64,000 nt of DNA from Deltaproteobacteria bacterium (GTDB lineage: Bacteria; Desulfobacterota; Syntrophorhabdia; Syntrophorhabdales; Syntrophorhabdaceae), in contig JAKORG010000083.1 of the NCBI GenBank assembly GCA_029777945.1, positions 30,183 through 94,182 on the forward strand, read 5' to 3'. Positions 33,762-42,861 of the stretch are shown in pieces. Positions within the stretch are counted from its first letter, which is position 1. Every line of letters starts with the position of its first letter. The notes beneath the pieces were generated by a model. The model was not told where the DNA came from. It saw only the letters and a program-made list of their open reading frames with translations, and ran no database searches. Made by a program: the position numbers and the translations under genes.

Positions 33762-34823
33762 TTGGAAAAGATTGTAGCAGGTGAGATAGAAAGATATGAA
33801 AAGGAAAGGATAAAGACCTTTTTAGAGAAGGGTTTAAATGATATAGGCCTGACTTTCCATAATAAAAGGGTATTAATAAAGCCAAATCTTTTAAGTGGAC
33901 ATCCACCTGAAAAGGCAATAACAACCCATCCATTGGTTGTCTGTGCCATAGCCGAAATATTAAAGGATAATTTATGTGAGGTCTTTATAGGAGATAGCCC
34001 TGGTTATGAATCAACGGAAAAGGTGCTCAAAAAGGCAGGATTTTTGGAAATTATACAGAGTCTAAATATCAAAATATCCAGATTTGACAAAAAAATCGTT
34101 AAGAGAAGGGATGGGATTTCACCTTACAAGGAGTTTACTTTTGGTGAAGACCCCAGTTCGTTTGATTTAATCTTTAATGTGCCAAAACTAAAAACCCATG
34201 TTATGATGGGGCTTACCCTCGGTGTGAAGAATACCTTCGGTTTTATACATGCCTTTGATAAGGCAAGATGGCATTTGAAGGCAGGAAAAGACAGGGAGTT
34301 ATTCGCCAAGGTCTTGATTGACATACACAATATCGTTGCACCTCACATTACAGTGTTGGACGGTATCATAGGCATGGATGGTGATGGTCCATCAAATGGT
34401 AGGGTAAGGACATTCGGGATATTATGTATATCAAAAAATGCCTTTGCTTTAGACCATTTTATTGAAAAGATGATTAACGTGCCTTTTTTACTTCCAGTAA
34501 CAAAAGTGGCAGAAAGGTTTTCATTAGTCAATGAATATGAAACTGTAATATACGGTTATCCAAAAATAGAAGATTTTATATTGCCAAATATAATTAATAC
34601 GGATTGGAATTTACCCAGTAGTATAAAAACACTCCTTAGAAACCTTTTTATTAAAAAACCAAAATTAAAAAAAGATAAATGTAAGAAGTGTAGTATTTGC
34701 AAAAATGTATGCCCTGCCTCTGCAATATATCTTTCAGAAGAACATATAGAATTTGACTATAAAAAATGTATAAGGTGTTATTGCTGTCAGGAGATGTGCC
34801 CTAACAATGCAATAAAAATATGA
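33762..34823 (+). CDS. DUF362 protein with C-terminal 2[4Fe-4S] ferredoxin domain
   Basis: Residues ~1-285 are a DUF362 domain: VLIKPNLLSGHPPEKAITTH, EVFIGDSPG, FNVPKLKTHVMMGLTLGVKN, DGIIGMDGDGPSNG. Residues ~300-353 carry two 4Fe-4S motifs, CKKCSICKNVCP and CIRCYCCQEMCP. The family is common in anaerobes; its reaction is unknown but iron-sulphur electron transfer is likely. Start is TTG without a good Shine-Dalgarno, so the exact start is unsure. Converges with a DUF3343 gene 3 bases away. Confidence 0.85.
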   Translation: MEKIVAGEIERYEKERIKTFLEKGLNDIGLTFHNKRVLIKPNLLSGHPPEKAITTHPLVVCAIAEILKDNLCEVFIGDSPGYESTEKVLKKAGFLEIIQSLNIKISRFDKKIVKRRDGISPYKEFTFGEDPSSFDLIFNVPKLKTHVMMGLTLGVKNTFGFIHAFDKARWHLKAGKDRELFAKVLIDIHNIVAPHITVLDGIIGMDGDGPSNGRVRTFGILCISKNAFALDHFIEKMINVPFLLPVTKVAERFSLVNEYETVIYGYPKIEDFILPNIINTDWNLPSSIKTLLRNLFIKKPKLKKDKCKKCSICKNVCPASAIYLSEEHIEFDYKKCIRCYCCQEMCPNNAIKI

Positions 34824-34826
34824 CTT

Positions 34827-35078
34827 CTATTTTTTAATTTCTTTAAATTCTGTGCCATTGTAAATATAGCATGCCTCTATGGCATCTTTTCCTATAAAAT
34901 GCAAGGCATTGTCAAAATCTTTTACTTTTATGCATACCCCACAATCAGAGCTTAACTGTCTTGGAACAGGGACGAGTTCGTATTTTATTTTTTCCGATTT
35001 TAGTCTTTTTTCTGCCTTTAACACATCGTGTATGGCTGGAAATAGGAGAAAATAATCATAAACCTCGCTCATGGGCAT
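34827..35078 (-). CDS. DUF3343 protein (putative Se/S carrier-like)
   Basis: An 83-residue protein with the family pattern YFLLFPAIHDVLKAEKRLK and PVPRQLSSDCGVCIKV. The paired cysteines in DCGVC have led to its annotation as a putative selenium or sulphur carrier; this is a family-level proposal only. Ends in TAG. It converges with the DUF362 ferredoxin gene. Confidence 0.8.
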   Translation of the reverse strand: MPMSEVYDYFLLFPAIHDVLKAEKRLKSEKIKYELVPVPRQLSSDCGVCIKVKDFDNALHFIGKDAIEACYIYNGTEFKEIKK

Positions 35079-35146
35079 TACCTTTTTAATTTTTAAAGCC
35101 TTATTTTAGGGTATTGCCTTTTATAAATCAAAGAAAAATATTGGCC

Positions 35147-35175
35147 TTGACAAAAAAAAAGGCTTTTGTTAACCT
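35147..35175 (+). promoter_or_regulatory. possible promoter of the Pal-like gene
   Basis: TTGACA (35147-35152), 17 bases, TAACCT (35170-35175). The -35 is consensus, the -10 weak. A start near 35182 would lie after the upstream TTG codon (35166), which argues that translation begins further downstream. Confidence 0.4.
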
Positions 35176-35201
35176 TAAAAAAATTTAAAAGGGGAGTTAA
35201 T

Positions 35202-35759
35202 ATAAAAAAATCAATATTTTTTAAATGTTATTTTTTTTGTTTATTCTTTTTGTGTTTTCTGTATGCTTGTGAATCTAATCAAGTCTTTTTAAAATCAGAA
35301 GAACCACCTAAATACATAGCAGAAACAAAGGTGAATATACCGTCTTTAAAGGATGCATCCTGTGAAAAACCAGCTCCAGTTAAAAAAGAGGAACCTAAAG
35401 TTGTTATCAGGCCAAAAACAGTTGTCTTAAATGACATATATTTTGCCTTTGACAGATACGATATTAGACCGAAGGATGCAGAAATTTTGAGAAAAAATCT
35501 TGAATGGTTCAGGGCAAATCCAGGCAAAAAGGTTTTAATCGAGGGTCATTGCGATGAAAGGGGCACAATAGAATATAACCTTGCACTGGGTCAGAAGAGG
35601 GCAGAGGCTGCAAAGGCATATCTTATTAAATTAGGCGTCAACCCAGAAGTCCTTGAAACAATAAGCTATGGAAAGGAAAGGCCCTTTGACCCACATCATA
35701 ATGCAAAGGCATGGGCAAAAAACAGAAGGGCACATTTTTCAGTTATTGAAGAGAAATGA
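35202..35759 (+). CDS. pal: Pal/OmpA-family lipoprotein with apparent ATA start
   Basis: The C-terminal OmpA-like domain (residues ~75-185) has [43 protein letters not shown] split across its core and KNRRAHF, typical of peptidoglycan-associated lipoprotein in the Tol-Pal system. The N-terminus is a lipoprotein signal (KKS, a long hydrophobic run, LYAC). AAGGGGAG ends 5 bases before an ATA codon (35202-35204), exactly where ATG is expected. The only canonical in-frame start is TTG at 35166 without Shine-Dalgarno and probably before the transcript begins. Ends by overlapping the next glycosyltransferase (ATGA). Confidence 0.8.
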   Translation: MKKSIFFKCYFFCLFFLCFLYACESNQVFLKSEEPPKYIAETKVNIPSLKDASCEKPAPVKKEEPKVVIRPKTVVLNDIYFAFDRYDIRPKDAEILRKNLEWFRANPGKKVLIEGHCDERGTIEYNLALGQKRAEAAKAYLIKLGVNPEVLETISYGKERPFDPHHNAKAWAKNRRAHFSVIEEK

Positions 35760-36523
35760 TACACGGGAAAAAGGTAATAGTAGTAATGCCTGCTTATAAT
35801 GCAGAATTAACTTTAGAACAGACATACAGAGAAGTCCCCCCTGGTTTTATAGATGATATAATACTTGTTGATGATGCAAGCAGAGACAGAACAGCAGAAC
35901 TATCGAGAAGATTGGGCATTAAAACCATTGTGCATCCTAAAAATCTCGGTTATGGCGCAAACCAGAAGACATGTTATAAAGAGGCATTAAAATTAGGTGC
36001 CGATGTAGTTATTATGCTTCATCCCGATTATCAGTACACACCAAAATTACTAATTGCCATGGCTTCTCTTATAGCAATAGGTCTTTATGATATAGTCCTC
36101 GGTTCCCGTATACTGGGTGGTGGGGCCTTAAAGGGAGGCATGCCCCTCTATAAATATATTTCTAACAGGATATTAACGTTTATTCAGAATTTGGCCCTTG
36201 GCGCAAAATTATCAGAATACCATACTGGATATAGGGCATTTTCAAGAAAAGTTTTAATGGAATTACCCCTTGAGGAAAATTCAAATGACTTTGTTTTTGA
36301 TAATCAGATCCTTGCCCAGGCTATATACTGCGGTTATACAATAGGTGAAATATCCTGCCCTACAAAATATTTTAAAGAGGCATCATCCATAAATTTTAAA
36401 AGAAGTTTAGTATATGGAATTGGGGTTTTAAAAACATCAATGCAATTTTTATTGCAAAAATGGGGTTTAAAGAGGTATAGCATCTTTTCTTTAGAGGCCA
36501 GAAAGCTTTCATTAGAATCATAA
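35756..36523 (+). CDS. family 2 glycosyltransferase, polyprenyl-phosphate sugar synthase type
   Basis: A 255-residue single-domain GT-A enzyme: [55 protein letters not shown] and [10 protein letters not shown] are as in dolichol/polyprenyl-phosphate mannose synthase relatives. There is no C-terminal membrane pair. It could load a sugar on undecaprenyl phosphate for the neighbouring GT-C membrane protein. ATG overlaps the pal stop by 4 bases; the 3' end overlaps the converging gene by 6 bases. Confidence 0.85.
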   Translation: MIHGKKVIVVMPAYNAELTLEQTYREVPPGFIDDIILVDDASRDRTAELSRRLGIKTIVHPKNLGYGANQKTCYKEALKLGADVVIMLHPDYQYTPKLLIAMASLIAIGLYDIVLGSRILGGGALKGGMPLYKYISNRILTFIQNLALGAKLSEYHTGYRAFSRKVLMELPLEENSNDFVFDNQILAQAIYCGYTIGEISCPTKYFKEASSINFKRSLVYGIGVLKTSMQFLLQKWGLKRYSIFSLEARKLSLES

Positions 36524-37753
36524 CAGATTAAATTTATTAATTTTTTTGTTTAGTAGATCTTTGAGATAATGTATTGATGCTGCGGCAACACCAATTAAGA
36601 GCATATCATAGGGCAATCTATAGCGAATTCTTGGTAAAAATAGGGCATTTGCAAAGGCACTTGTTATGTAAAACAAAAGAAATAGAATTTCCATATGTTT
36701 AAATGGATATCTTTTTATTAAAAACATGCGAATCAATACTAATATAAGGATGGGGTAGTAGGTAAAAAACATGACCATGTCCCTTAATTTAGATTCTTCA
36801 CTTTTGGTAGCAAGTTCATTTCTGTAATTAAAATAGTTAAAAAATTTCAATAAATATAATTTCATAAAATCCTTGGGGTTATTCTGAATCCACTCAAAAG
36901 CCTTTTTTTTATAGTATCTATCTGCATCAACCTCATCGAGATTTAAGCGTTTTATCTCGTTGTCATATTTAGATAAATCTATACCTTCACCTTTGTTGGG
37001 TTCACTGTTTTCACAATTCCCGAGGATAAATGTTTTACCCCCGTTGTTTGAAAGCACAACAAAACGGTGAAATACTAAATAGTTTCTTATAACCCAGGGT
37101 GTGAGTATTATTACAATACCTAAGAAAAAACACAGGATATAAGTTAGGGAAAATCTTTTTTTTAAGACAAAATGGGCGATAAGCATAATGGGTAAAACCA
37201 TAGTAAAGCTCGGGCTTATAAGTATAAGCATCCCGTAAAGTATGCCCTTTAATAAAGCAATTGATGTCTTAGGTTCATATTTATCCGTTAAATAAATGAT
37301 AAATACAAAAATGGTTGTTGCAATAATCTGGGGATAAATGGTGCTTGCAGTAAAAAAAAGTACAGGATAGCACAGGATAATTAAAGGTGCCCATCTTGCC
37401 CCAGTATCAAGGTCATGCCTTTTTAAAATGCTAAATATAAGGGAAATACAGATAACTAAGGATATAAAATTTATCATCCTTAAAGATAAAATCCCGCCGC
37501 CAAACCATAAGATTGTTGCAATTATTAATGTATAGCCCGGTGGATGAAACGCCGTTGGATACACAGCGTATATATCGTAAGAATAAATCTTATGTTTTAT
37601 AAGGTTGTTTGCCATTCTTAAGTAATGGCCTTCATCTTGAAAGCGTAACTGATCACCGAGGATAAGGGAATAGATAAGGCCGCCGATGAGGATTAAAAAT
37701 ATAACAGATAATAAAACCGAATATTGTGATTTGTAGTTTAATATGCCCTTCAC
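36518..37753 (-). CDS. GT-C-fold membrane glycosyltransferase (ArnT/PMT-like)
   Basis: A 411-residue protein with about ten membrane segments. Soon after the first one, [17 protein letters not shown] has the acidic residue pattern of the first periplasmic loop of GT39/ArnT-like enzymes that use lipid-linked sugars. A soluble loop near residues 235-300 contains [17 protein letters not shown]. The start is GTG, overlapping the pentapeptide-repeat stop. It may use the product of the glycosyltransferase gene converging on it. Confidence 0.7.
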   Translation of the reverse strand: MKGILNYKSQYSVLLSVIFLILIGGLIYSLILGDQLRFQDEGHYLRMANNLIKHKIYSYDIYAVYPTAFHPPGYTLIIATILWFGGGILSLRMINFISLVICISLIFSILKRHDLDTGARWAPLIILCYPVLFFTASTIYPQIIATTIFVFIIYLTDKYEPKTSIALLKGILYGMLILISPSFTMVLPIMLIAHFVLKKRFSLTYILCFFLGIVIILTPWVIRNYLVFHRFVVLSNNGGKTFILGNCENSEPNKGEGIDLSKYDNEIKRLNLDEVDADRYYKKKAFEWIQNNPKDFMKLYLLKFFNYFNYRNELATKSEESKLRDMVMFFTYYPILILVLIRMFLIKRYPFKHMEILFLLFYITSAFANALFLPRIRYRLPYDMLLIGVAAASIHYLKDLLNKKINKFNLL

Positions 37754-38664
37754 TACTTCCTTTTTTCTAATATCTCCTTATTTGGATTTGCACCGGGATA
37801 ATAAATTTTACCGTTCGCCAGAATAGAGCCTGTAAAAATTGTAGTATTAGAAAAGATAGCCTGTGTTATATCAGCATTAAAAAAATTAACATTTGTTACA
37901 TTAGAACCTGAAAAATCTGTGCAGCGAAGGACGGCATCCTCTAAATTAGAACCGTTTAAATCTGTATTAGAGAGGTTTGCATAGGTAAGGTCTGCCCTTG
38001 TCATATCTGCTCCATGTATGATTGAGCCGCTTATATTTGTGTAATATAGGTCTGTTCTCAATAACTTTGAGTTGCTTAGATTAATGCCAGTCAAATCAGC
38101 ATGGTGAACCGTTGCACCACTTAAGTTTGCCCCTCTTATTATGGCTTTATTTAGATTTGTTTTAATGAGGGTTGCCCTTGATAGATTTGCACCGGATAGT
38201 ATTGCCCTTGACATGTTTGCCCCAGAGAGGTCTGCCCTTGATAAGTTTGCATTGAAAAGATGGGCAGCAACAATATTCGCATCTTTTAAATTTGCATTTT
38301 CCAGATTTGCATCAGTTAGATTGGCTCCGTAAAGATTAGCCCCTGAAAGATTAGCCCCTGCCAGGTTTGCCCCTGTTAAATTTGCACCATGAAGGTTGGC
38401 CTTTTCAAGGCAACCCATTTCAATATTGGAAAAGTAAAGTTCTGTCCATGCAAAGTCAACATCCGTTAGGTTTGCCCTCGATATATCCGCTGCTGTAAGG
38501 TCTTTAGATGTCAAATCCAATTTTGTTAAGTCACAATATTGACATGAATTTGTTTTCATTAGCTTCAAAAAATCTTCTTTGCTAAAACCATAAACTTCAA
38601 AGGTGATTGCACACAGGGCAAAGAAAAGTAAAAAAACATGTAAGTATTTAATTTTAATAGTCAT
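37753..38664 (-). CDS. secreted pentapeptide-repeat protein
   Basis: Residues 1-27 form a signal peptide (VFLLFFALCAITFEVYG). A short CQYC motif follows at about residues 40-43. Residues ~45-285 are near-continuous A(D/N)LxX pentapeptide repeats (for example LTGANLAGANLSGANLYGAN), which fold as a right-handed quadrilateral beta-helix. Most pentapeptide proteins are cytoplasmic, so the export signal is notable. Role unknown. AGGGGG precedes the ATG. It ends with TAG followed at once by TGA. Confidence 0.88.
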   Translation of the reverse strand: MTIKIKYLHVFLLFFALCAITFEVYGFSKEDFLKLMKTNSCQYCDLTKLDLTSKDLTAADISRANLTDVDFAWTELYFSNIEMGCLEKANLHGANLTGANLAGANLSGANLYGANLTDANLENANLKDANIVAAHLFNANLSRADLSGANMSRAILSGANLSRATLIKTNLNKAIIRGANLSGATVHHADLTGINLSNSKLLRTDLYYTNISGSIIHGADMTRADLTYANLSNTDLNGSNLEDAVLRCTDFSGSNVTNVNFFNADITQAIFSNTTIFTGSILANGKIYYPGANPNKEILEKRK

Positions 38665-38967
38665 TTATAATGCCCCCTAATTATTTTCTTTTCCTCCTTT
38701 TTTATCAAAATTTAAAAAGTTCAATAAATTTCAATACATCTTATGCATTATTTAATTCAATTTTATAGATAATTCATAAATTGTCAATAAAAAAAGATTT
38801 TTTAATTAAAAATTTTTAATTTTTTCCTTGACAAAGTTAATTAACATTGTAAAATCTATAATAGTTTTGAATATAAAGGCTATTGGTGTATCTATGAAAA
38901 GGATTTTGAAAAGCAATGGCGGTAGCCTTTAGTATTTTAGTATTAAGGAAAAATAAAGGGGGAGGCA
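38665..38967. promoter_or_regulatory. divergent intergenic region with wza promoter and stem-loop leader
   Basis: A 303-base AT-rich gap between two divergent genes. On the plus strand, TTGACA (38828-38833), 16 bases, TAAAAT (38850-38855) is a plausible promoter for the polysaccharide operon; a TATAAT at 38857-38862 has no well-spaced -35. The leader then carries AAAGGCTA (38875-38882) complementary to TAGCCTTT (38923-38930), an 8-bp stem around a 40-base loop. It does not match any riboswitch I know. The minus-strand promoter of the pentapeptide gene is not obvious. Confidence 0.5.
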
Positions 38968-40083
38968 TTGAAAGAAGAGGTTAAAAGATTAATTTCTTTA
39001 GTAATTTTAATTTTTTCTCTTTTTTCTTTTCTTCTTTACTATGGATGCGCTTCTCCGGCAACGCAAACTATATTGAAGAAGCAAGATGGTGAATTGGTTC
39101 AGGCAAAGGATGTGGTTGATTTGCCAGAGGGGGAAAAGGCAAAGCTCAGGCAGAATCTTGTAAAAGAGATAAGAGAAGGGCTAATGAAATACAGGCTTTC
39201 TCCAGGAGATATGCTTGAGGTTATGTATCACATATCATGGGTTTCAGAAGCACAGGATTACAGGCTTGGCATAAACGATGAGATAAACGTGGATTTTTAC
39301 TATCACCCCCAATTAAACAGAACCGTTGTGGTAAGACCTGATGGAAAAATTACATTACCTATAAAGGGTGATTTTATGGCCGCTGGATTAAAGCCAACAG
39401 AATTGGCCGCTGTTGTTAAAAAAACATTTTCAGATATATTGAATGACCCTGTTGTAACTGTTAGTGTAAACAAATATTCATCAAAGATATTTGAGTTGCA
39501 GAAGGCAATAACGAATGCACCAAGAGGTCAGGCAAAACTTGTTACAATAGGTCCTGATGGCAATGTATATCTACCCATGTTAAGGGGTTTAAAGGCATCG
39601 GGTAAGACCATAGACGAGTTAAGGGACGTTATTAACAATGAATATCGCCATGAGTTTAACAATTTAAGCGTATCCATTCTTATTGAAAGGATAGTGGGGA
39701 ATAGAATTTTTATATTCGGTGAGGTTCAAAGGCCGGGCGCCATACCATTGGATAAGCCTATGACAGTTATGCAGGCAATTGCAGCTTCAGGTGGAGTTTT
39801 GCCAACAGGTTCAATGGAGCATGTAAAATTAATGTACTGGAATGAAAAGAATGAGCCTGTCTTAAAGACAATTAATTTAAAAACTGTTATGAATGACTTA
39901 AGACTTGAAGAAGATATGATAATCCCAAATAACAGTATGATTTTCATTCCAAAGACTACTATTGCAAAGATGAATCAATGGGTTGACCAGTATATAAGAC
40001 AATTATTTTTATGGCAAGGTGAGAGTCTTGGATTTAGCTATGGGTTAGGTGGCAGAACTTATTCAACCACAACGATTGACTAA
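38968..40083 (+). CDS. wza: Wza-type polysaccharide export outer-membrane lipoprotein
   Basis: A 371-residue protein with a signal segment and possible lipobox (YYGC). Two poly-export/SLBB regions are visible: RLGINDEINVDFYYHPQLNR with VVVRPDGKITLPIKGD, then ATI-like VTIGPDGNVYLPMLRG, and a SLBB segment IFIFGEVQRPGAIPLDKP. It forms the outer-membrane channel for capsule or exopolysaccharide. Translation starts at TTG with a perfect GGGGGAGG Shine-Dalgarno. First gene of the wza-wzz-cpsD-ligase operon. Confidence 0.9.
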   Translation: MKEEVKRLISLVILIFSLFSFLLYYGCASPATQTILKKQDGELVQAKDVVDLPEGEKAKLRQNLVKEIREGLMKYRLSPGDMLEVMYHISWVSEAQDYRLGINDEINVDFYYHPQLNRTVVVRPDGKITLPIKGDFMAAGLKPTELAAVVKKTFSDILNDPVVTVSVNKYSSKIFELQKAITNAPRGQAKLVTIGPDGNVYLPMLRGLKASGKTIDELRDVINNEYRHEFNNLSVSILIERIVGNRIFIFGEVQRPGAIPLDKPMTVMQAIAASGGVLPTGSMEHVKLMYWNEKNEPVLKTINLKTVMNDLRLEEDMIIPNNSMIFIPKTTIAKMNQWVDQYIRQLFLWQGESLGFSYGLGGRTYSTTTID

Positions 40084-40141
40084 CGAGGGGTAGATGTTGA
40101 TGTTATCTGCAAAGAAACAAAATAATTTTTAGGAGAACATT

Positions 40142-42130
40142 ATGGAAGGAAGAAAAAAACTTCTCACCATCAGGGATATACTCTATATCTTTTTTAAGAA
40201 TAAGATTTTAATCATGACCGTTTTTGCCTCTGCGGTTTTCTTTTCTGCATTTTACTGTCTGGTTACGCCTCCTATTTATAGAGGTGAGACAAAGTTAATT
40301 GTAAAGATGGGAAAGTCTAATTTTGTAGGCGTGGAGGCAATGCCTGAATACAGAAATATTCTCTTTCAAGAAAGGTCGCAGAATATAAGGAATGAAATTG
40401 AATTAATAAAGGGTCAGTATCTTACAGAAAAGGTTATAGCAAGATTGAAGGATAAAATTGAACCCTTAAAGGAAGACAAATCTATTATTGGAAGGACAAT
40501 AGGTGTAATCAAAAAAGGTGTGGGTGGTTTTGCATCTCTTTTAGGTATATCAAAAAAAGCAGAAGGGGTAGATAAATCCCTTGTTTTAACTTTTATGAAT
40601 GCTTTAAATGTGAGATTCCTTGAAGACACAGATATGATTGCCATTACCTTTGATTGGACAGACCCTAAATTTGCTGCCCTTGTTGCCAATGTATATGCCG
40701 ATGAATATGTAACACAACATACACTCGTATATGAGACCCAGCGTTCCCATAAATTTTATTTAGACCAGATTGAATTCTATGAAAAAAAGTTGAAAGAGGC
40801 AGAAGATAACCTCCAGAATTTTCTTACAACGACAAATATTGCAAACATAACATTGCAGAAAGAACTTCTTGTAAGGAATTTAGCAGATTTGAACAATAAG
40901 CTGAACCTTGTTATGGTGGAACACCAGCAGGCAGTAACAAAGGTGAATAAAATTAAGGAAATGATGAAGTTAAAGGAAGGCTGGATTGAGACACCAGAAT
41001 TCGGAAGCCATATGGCAGATAAACAGGCATACTTAAGAACCCTTGATGATTCATATTTCAGACTAAAGATAGAAAGAGACAGACTTTTAAAGATATATAC
41101 ACCTCAATCAAACGAGATAAAGGCAATTGATTACCAGCTTGCAAATTTGAGGAAATAGAAGGCAGAGAGCCTTTTAAACATAGCCAACATGGAGTTGTCC
41201 CTTGTAACAAATAAAAAGAACAGTCTTATGCAGGAAATAGCTGCAGAAAATAAAAAGCTCGAAGAGATAAATTCAAAAACAATTGAGCTTGCCCAGCTTG
41301 AACGTCAAAAAGAGCTCATAGAACAAACTTATAAAACTTACAAGAAAAAGGCAGAAGAATTACGTATCTCCGATGATCTCGACAAAAGCAGGATTTCGAG
41401 CATAAAGATTGCTACACCGGCAATACCTCCTCTTACACCAATTCATCCCAAAAAGGGATTTATTATAGGTTCTTCGGCGATACTCGGTATATTTTTGAGC
41501 TTTGGTTTTTCTGCAATTCGTGAATTCTTTAATCATACGTTTAGAGATGACGACGATGTGGTTTCTGTGCTTGGTGTTCCTTTATTGGTTTCAGTGCCAC
41601 TTAGAGTTTCAGTTGAAGGTGCCTTTAAAACAAATCATAGAACCATCTGGGATAGGTTGTTCGGAAAAAGAGATAGTTATCACGATGCATATCCAAGAAG
41701 AACAGTTACGTCTCCAAGACCTGTAGTCACATCGGGCTCAAATAATTTAGCCTTTGCAATATTTGTATTACTCGGTATCGGTGGCTATTTCTTCTATATG
41801 TATCAGAATATGCTTATTTATCAATCTGCCATTGAAACACAGAGAAATTTAGCCCAAATATCAAACCTGGAGAAAAATATTACTACATCGAATTTGACAC
41901 CCTTTGTTTTAATGAATAATAATCAGCAGCAAAATGATGCTAAATTTGATAACGAATCAGTGGATAAAAAGATTGATGATAAAAAGGAACTCGTTTTATT
42001 AAGTGATGAACTTGAGAAAAGAAGGGCTGAATTAGAAAAGCAAAGGATAGCCATTACAGAGGAACTGGAAAGGTTAAAGTTAGAGATGGAGCAAAAAAGG
42101 CATAAAGGCGTTTTTGATAAAGAATTTTAA
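40142..42130 (+). CDS. wzz: Wzz-family chain-length/co-polymerase protein, interrupted by one in-frame TAG
   Basis: Residues ~10-45 hold the first membrane span and PPIYRGETKLIV. A long periplasmic coiled coil follows. Codon 339 (41156-41158) is TAG within the coil; the frame continues KAESLLNIANMEL, further coil, a proline-rich ATPAIPPLTPIHPKKG and second membrane span (GFIIGSSAILGIFLSFGF), all normal for Wzz. Beyond it lie ~200 unusual residues: a basic/Pro linker, a third membrane segment (FVLLGIGGYFFYMY) and a C-terminal coiled coil. Read through, 662 residues. Both halves are needed for the canonical topology, so either UAG is translated or the gene is inactivated. Confidence 0.88.
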
Positions 42131-42158
42131 TCATTGTATCAAAAAAAAAGACTTTTAT

Positions 42159-42857
42159 ATGAATCAGCCCAATAGCATGGAACATGCACCAGCAAATAAT
42201 AGATTAGTTAATCTGAAAAATATGTATGGCTCTTTTTATAAGGTTATATGGAAATTGATTCTCGAGAAAGAATCGGATGAAAAAAATATAAAAAAGGGTT
42301 TTGCCATGAGCTTTGCCGGTTGCAGAGAAGGAGACGGTGCATCTACTATGTCTTTTAATTTTGCTGCTGCCTTTTCTGAAAATACGATAGAGCCTGTTAT
42401 TCTGGTGGATGCAAATTTGAGAAAACCCATTTTACATCATCAATTTCAATTGAAAAACGAAAAAGGTATTAGTGATGTGATAAATGGGAAGGTAGGGCTA
42501 CTGGATGCAATAAAAGAAATAAAAAAAGGCACATTTTTTTTTATTCCAGCAGGCCCTGAATCAAAGAACCCAACAAGTCTTTTCAGCGCCCCAGTGTTTG
42601 AAAGCATACTTAAATTATTAAGGGATATGTTTTCTCTTATTGTCTTTGATTTGCCACCTGTATTAGGAAATCCAGAATCTACTCTTATTGCTAACAAAAT
42701 GGATGGATTGATATTGGTTTTGAATGCCGATGTAACAAGGTGGGAGGTGGCCAGGGCTGCAAAGAACGATCTCGAAACAGCAGATGTTAAGATTCTCGGG
42801 GCAATATTAAACAAAAAAGAGTTTGTTATACCCCAGGCAATATACAAATGGTTATAA
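42159..42857 (+). CDS. CpsD/BY-kinase-like ATPase lacking the P-loop lysine
   Basis: A MinD-like domain of about 230 residues, partner of Wzz proteins. The P-loop reads GCREGDGASTMSFNFA: the usual GEGKST lysine is Ala. The second Walker motif (VILVDANLRKP) and Walker B (LIVFDLPPVLG) are present, with Asn replacing one Asp. The C-terminus holds a single Tyr (AIYKWL) rather than a tyrosine cluster. It may bind nucleotide weakly and act as a regulator rather than a kinase. I start at ATG 42159; ATG 42114 would overlap wzz. Confidence 0.75.
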   Translation: MNQPNSMEHAPANNRLVNLKNMYGSFYKVIWKLILEKESDEKNIKKGFAMSFAGCREGDGASTMSFNFAAAFSENTIEPVILVDANLRKPILHHQFQLKNEKGISDVINGKVGLLDAIKEIKKGTFFFIPAGPESKNPTSLFSAPVFESILKLLRDMFSLIVFDLPPVLGNPESTLIANKMDGLILVLNADVTRWEVARAAKNDLETADVKILGAILNKKEFVIPQAIYKWL

Positions 42858-42861
42858 AGAT

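Noticed and set aside
38857..38862. TATAAT as -10 paired with TTGACA at 38828
   Set aside because: The spacer would be 23 bases, too long; TAAAAT at 38850 gives 16.
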